Position numbers and translations under genes: made by a program
The notes under the pieces: generated by a model
Seen by the model: the letters and a program-made list of their open reading frames with translations, nothing else
Told to the model about the DNA's origin: nothing
The model's database searches: none
Part shown: piece by piece, positions 6,873-7,940 of the stretch
Position numbering within the stretch: position 1 is the first letter of the stretch
Layout: the number at the start of each line of letters is the position of its first letter
Assembly: GCA_964486825.1 (NCBI GenBank)
Contig: CAZAQS010000221.1
Coordinates: forward strand, 1 to 7,940
Reading direction: 5' to 3'
DNA: 7,940 nucleotides
DNA from: CAZAQS01 sp964486825
GTDB lineage: Bacteria; Chloroflexota; Anaerolineae; Anaerolineales; UBA4823

Positions 6873-7323
6873 TCCGGAGGTAATCGCTTTTTGTTGCCAT
6901 TATTGCGCGTATGCGGCAGCAGACCTGGCTGGCTCATTGAGGATTGAATATCCAACTTCGATAAAAGTTGTGGAGCTGCCTTGTACTGGCAAGATGGACG
7001 TGTTGTATGTCCTGAAGGCGTTAGAGGCGGGAGCGGATGGTATATTGGTGGCCGGTTGACTGCCTGGCGAGTGCCATTACCTGGAAGGTAATGAAAATGC
7101 CCGGCGGAGAGTGGAATACGCGCAAAAGCTCCTGGAGGATATCGGCCTGCAGGGCAGCAGAGTGAAAATGACCAATTTGTCAGCGGCAATGGGCGCTAAA
7201 TTTGCTCAGACAGCCAAGGATTTTACGGAAGAAATCCGGAGCTTGGGGCCAAACCCTTTGAAAAGCGTACCGGATCGTGACGGTGTAGAGCTATCCACAG
7301 ATGACGAAGGCCTTAGGTCGTAA
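6856..7323 (+). CDS. mvhD: MvhD/FlpD-family protein, predicted selenoprotein (Sec68 at TGA 7057-7059)
   Basis: Reading through one in-frame TGA gives a 155-residue MvhD-like protein, close to the usual family length. Before the TGA: F-C-C-H-Y-C-A-Y (C14, C17), A-D-L-A-G, and L-P-C-T-G (C43). After it: L-P-G-E-C-H-Y (C73), E-G-N-E, and the terminal L-G-P-N-P-L also seen in the paralogue at 1714-2226. The TGA is codon 68 and replaces exactly the first Cys of the conserved C-x-x-G-x-C motif (C73 of the paralogue). Both flanks are full-strength family sequence in the same frame, as expected for selenocysteine and not for decay. A hairpin with bacterial SECIS geometry follows. Sec-containing MvhD relatives are known (VhuD of Methanococcus and some bacterial homologues). 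The role is probably an electron relay between the HdrA fusion and its partners, with Sec as a probable cluster ligand or redox residue. Without Sec insertion only 67 residues would be made. Confidence 0.88.
7057..7059 (+). other. in-frame TGA, predicted selenocysteine codon
   Basis: The codon context reads Val-Ala-Gly-TGA-Leu-Pro-Gly-Glu-Cys-His-Tyr. The family consensus at this place is G-C-x-x-G-x-C-H-Y, so the TGA stands at an invariant cysteine. The paralogue uses TGC at the same site (1930-1932). Confidence 0.88.
7066..7101 (+). promoter_or_regulatory. putative bacterial SECIS hairpin
   Basis: The core is CATTACC (7075-7081), loop TGGAA (7082-7086), GGTAATG (7087-7093): a perfect 7-bp stem and 5-nt loop. 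A lower GGC (7066-7068)/GCC (7099-7101) pairing across an internal loop may extend it. The loop begins 22 nt after the TGA and has G as its second base, which fits the bacterial SECIS pattern as I recall it (loop about 16-37 nt after the UGA, a G in the first two loop bases). The matching stretch of the cysteine paralogue (CATCACGTGCGCGGGAATG) cannot form this stem, although it codes for a similar peptide. The element would recruit SelB with selenocysteinyl-tRNA. Confidence 0.82.
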
Positions 7324-7352
7324 TTATCTCTCATCATTGACCCGGGTTGCTT

Positions 7353-7357
7353 AGGAG
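7353..7357 (+). promoter_or_regulatory. ribosome binding site of metV
   Basis: AGGAG lies 8 nt before the ATG at 7366. The 42-nt gap after the selenoprotein stop (7324-7365) shows no terminator hairpin, so metV is probably on the same transcript. Confidence 0.65.
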
Positions 7358-7365
7358 AGTGAAGC

Positions 7366-7940
7366 ATGATTGTTGCAGAACAAAAGCCATTGAGTGAAAT
7401 CAAGCAGTTGACCGGTAACGCCAAGAAAGTGCTGGTGGTCGGCTGTGGTACGTGCGTCACGGTTTGCTTTGCTGGGGGTTCAAGAGAAGCAGCTATCCTG
7501 GCTGCCTCGCTGCGCATGGCTTCAAAGCTTAACCGCAGCCCGAAGAGTGTCAGCGATGTGACTGTGCAGCGCCAATGCGAATGGGAGTACCTGGACGCCA
7601 TCGCAGACCAGGTGAAGGATGTAGAACTGGTTGTCTCCCTGGGATGTGGTATTGGTGTACAGGCAATTGCCGAGCACTTTCCGGAGGTTTGGGTCGTGCC
7701 AGCCTTGAACACCAGTTTCTTGGGCTTACCCACTGAGCAAGGGATCTGGACGGAACGCTGTGCAGCCTGCGGGGATTGCGTGCTAGGCCTGACGGGTGGA
7801 ATCTGCCCAATCGCGCGTTGCTCGAAGTCCCTGTTGAATGGCCCTTGCGGAGGCTCGGTTGACGGGCATTGTGAGATCGACGCTTCCGTTCCTTGTGCCT
7901 GGCAATTGATCTATGACCGTTTGAGCAGTATGGGGCGCCT
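7366..7940 (+). CDS. metV: MetV, methylene-tetrahydrofolate reductase partner protein, 3'-truncated by window edge
   Basis: The frame stays open to the window end (191 complete codons), which covers nearly all of a typical MetV of about 200-220 residues. An N-terminal half has V-V-G-C-G-T-C (C27, C30), C34, C71 in R-Q-C-E and C94 in S-L-G-C-G. A C-terminal Cys-rich domain has C132/C135/C138, T-G-G-I-C-P (C147), R-C-S-K (C152), N-G-P-C-G-G-S (C161), C169, and P-C-A-W-Q-L-I-Y (C177). This is the signature of the MetV or 'methylene-THF reductase C-terminal' family, which binds metal or iron-sulfur centres and serves MetF in the methyl branch of the Wood-Ljungdahl pathway. It has its own ribosome binding site. 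By analogy with acetogen operons, metF is expected just downstream. Placing metV directly after hdrA and mvhD genes suggests that the flavoproteins feed electrons to methylene-tetrahydrofolate reduction. Confidence 0.93.
   Translation, partial: MIVAEQKPLSEIKQLTGNAKKVLVVGCGTCVTVCFAGGSREAAILAASLRMASKLNRSPKSVSDVTVQRQCEWEYLDAIADQVKDVELVVSLGCGIGVQAIAEHFPEVWVVPALNTSFLGLPTEQGIWTERCAACGDCVLGLTGGICPIARCSKSLLNGPCGGSVDGHCEIDASVPCAWQLIYDRLSSMGR

Noticed and set aside
7057..7059. TGA as a nonsense mutation making mvhD a pseudogene
   Set aside because: Both flanks keep the frame and family motifs, the TGA sits exactly on an invariant Cys, and a SECIS-like hairpin follows at the right spacing. Decay would hardly choose this codon.
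7111..7323. Separate small gene starting at GTG 7111
   Set aside because: It is the C-terminal part of the selenoprotein MvhD. The purine-rich GGAGA touches the GTG with no spacing, and the product lacks the start of the domain.

Overview
The window is one strand-consistent stretch of a bacterial operon: five genes, all on the + strand, close-packed or overlapping, with no RNA gene, mobile element, CRISPR array or terminator that I can see. All five belong to the world of flavin- and iron-sulfur-based electron transfer around heterodisulfide reductase (Hdr) and the methyl branch of the Wood-Ljungdahl pathway. The composition is moderately GC-rich. The content (HdrA-like proteins, MvhD-like proteins, MetV) suggests an anaerobe with tetrahydrofolate-dependent C1 metabolism, such as an uncultured Chloroflexota (Anaerolineae-like), an acetogenic Firmicute or a Desulfobacterota member. 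The taxon is a weak inference; the metabolism is much better supported.

Layout. (1) 2-1717: the 3' part of an HdrA-like flavoprotein whose beginning lies upstream of the window. (2) 1714-2226: an MvhD-like iron-sulfur protein with all family cysteines, overlapping gene 1 by ATGA. (3) 2271-6872: a 1533-residue fusion, made of an HdrA unit split by a GltD/NfnB-like NAD(P)H oxidoreductase insert and followed by a second HdrA unit. (4) 6856-7323: a second MvhD-like protein in which the first cysteine of the family CxxGxC motif is an in-frame TGA. A perfect 7-bp hairpin follows at the spacing expected of a bacterial SECIS element, so I annotate this as one selenoprotein gene and not as two broken pieces. 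(5) 7366 to the window end: the start of metV, the zinc/iron-sulfur partner of methylene-tetrahydrofolate reductase MetF. It has no stop in the window.

How they may work together. In Moorella-type acetogens MetF-MetV works with HdrABC and MvhD, and an electron-bifurcating role has been proposed. Here the GltD-like insert would bring NAD(P)H directly into the HdrA polypeptide, the MvhD-like proteins would relay electrons between modules, and MetV (with a MetF expected just downstream) would deliver electrons to methylene-tetrahydrofolate. HdrB and HdrC are not in the window. A repeated layout is clear: [HdrA C-terminal unit + MvhD] occurs twice (2-2226 and 5154-7323), once with a cysteine MvhD and once with a selenocysteine MvhD. 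The most notable points are the predicted selenoprotein MvhD and the HdrA-GltD-HdrA fusion.
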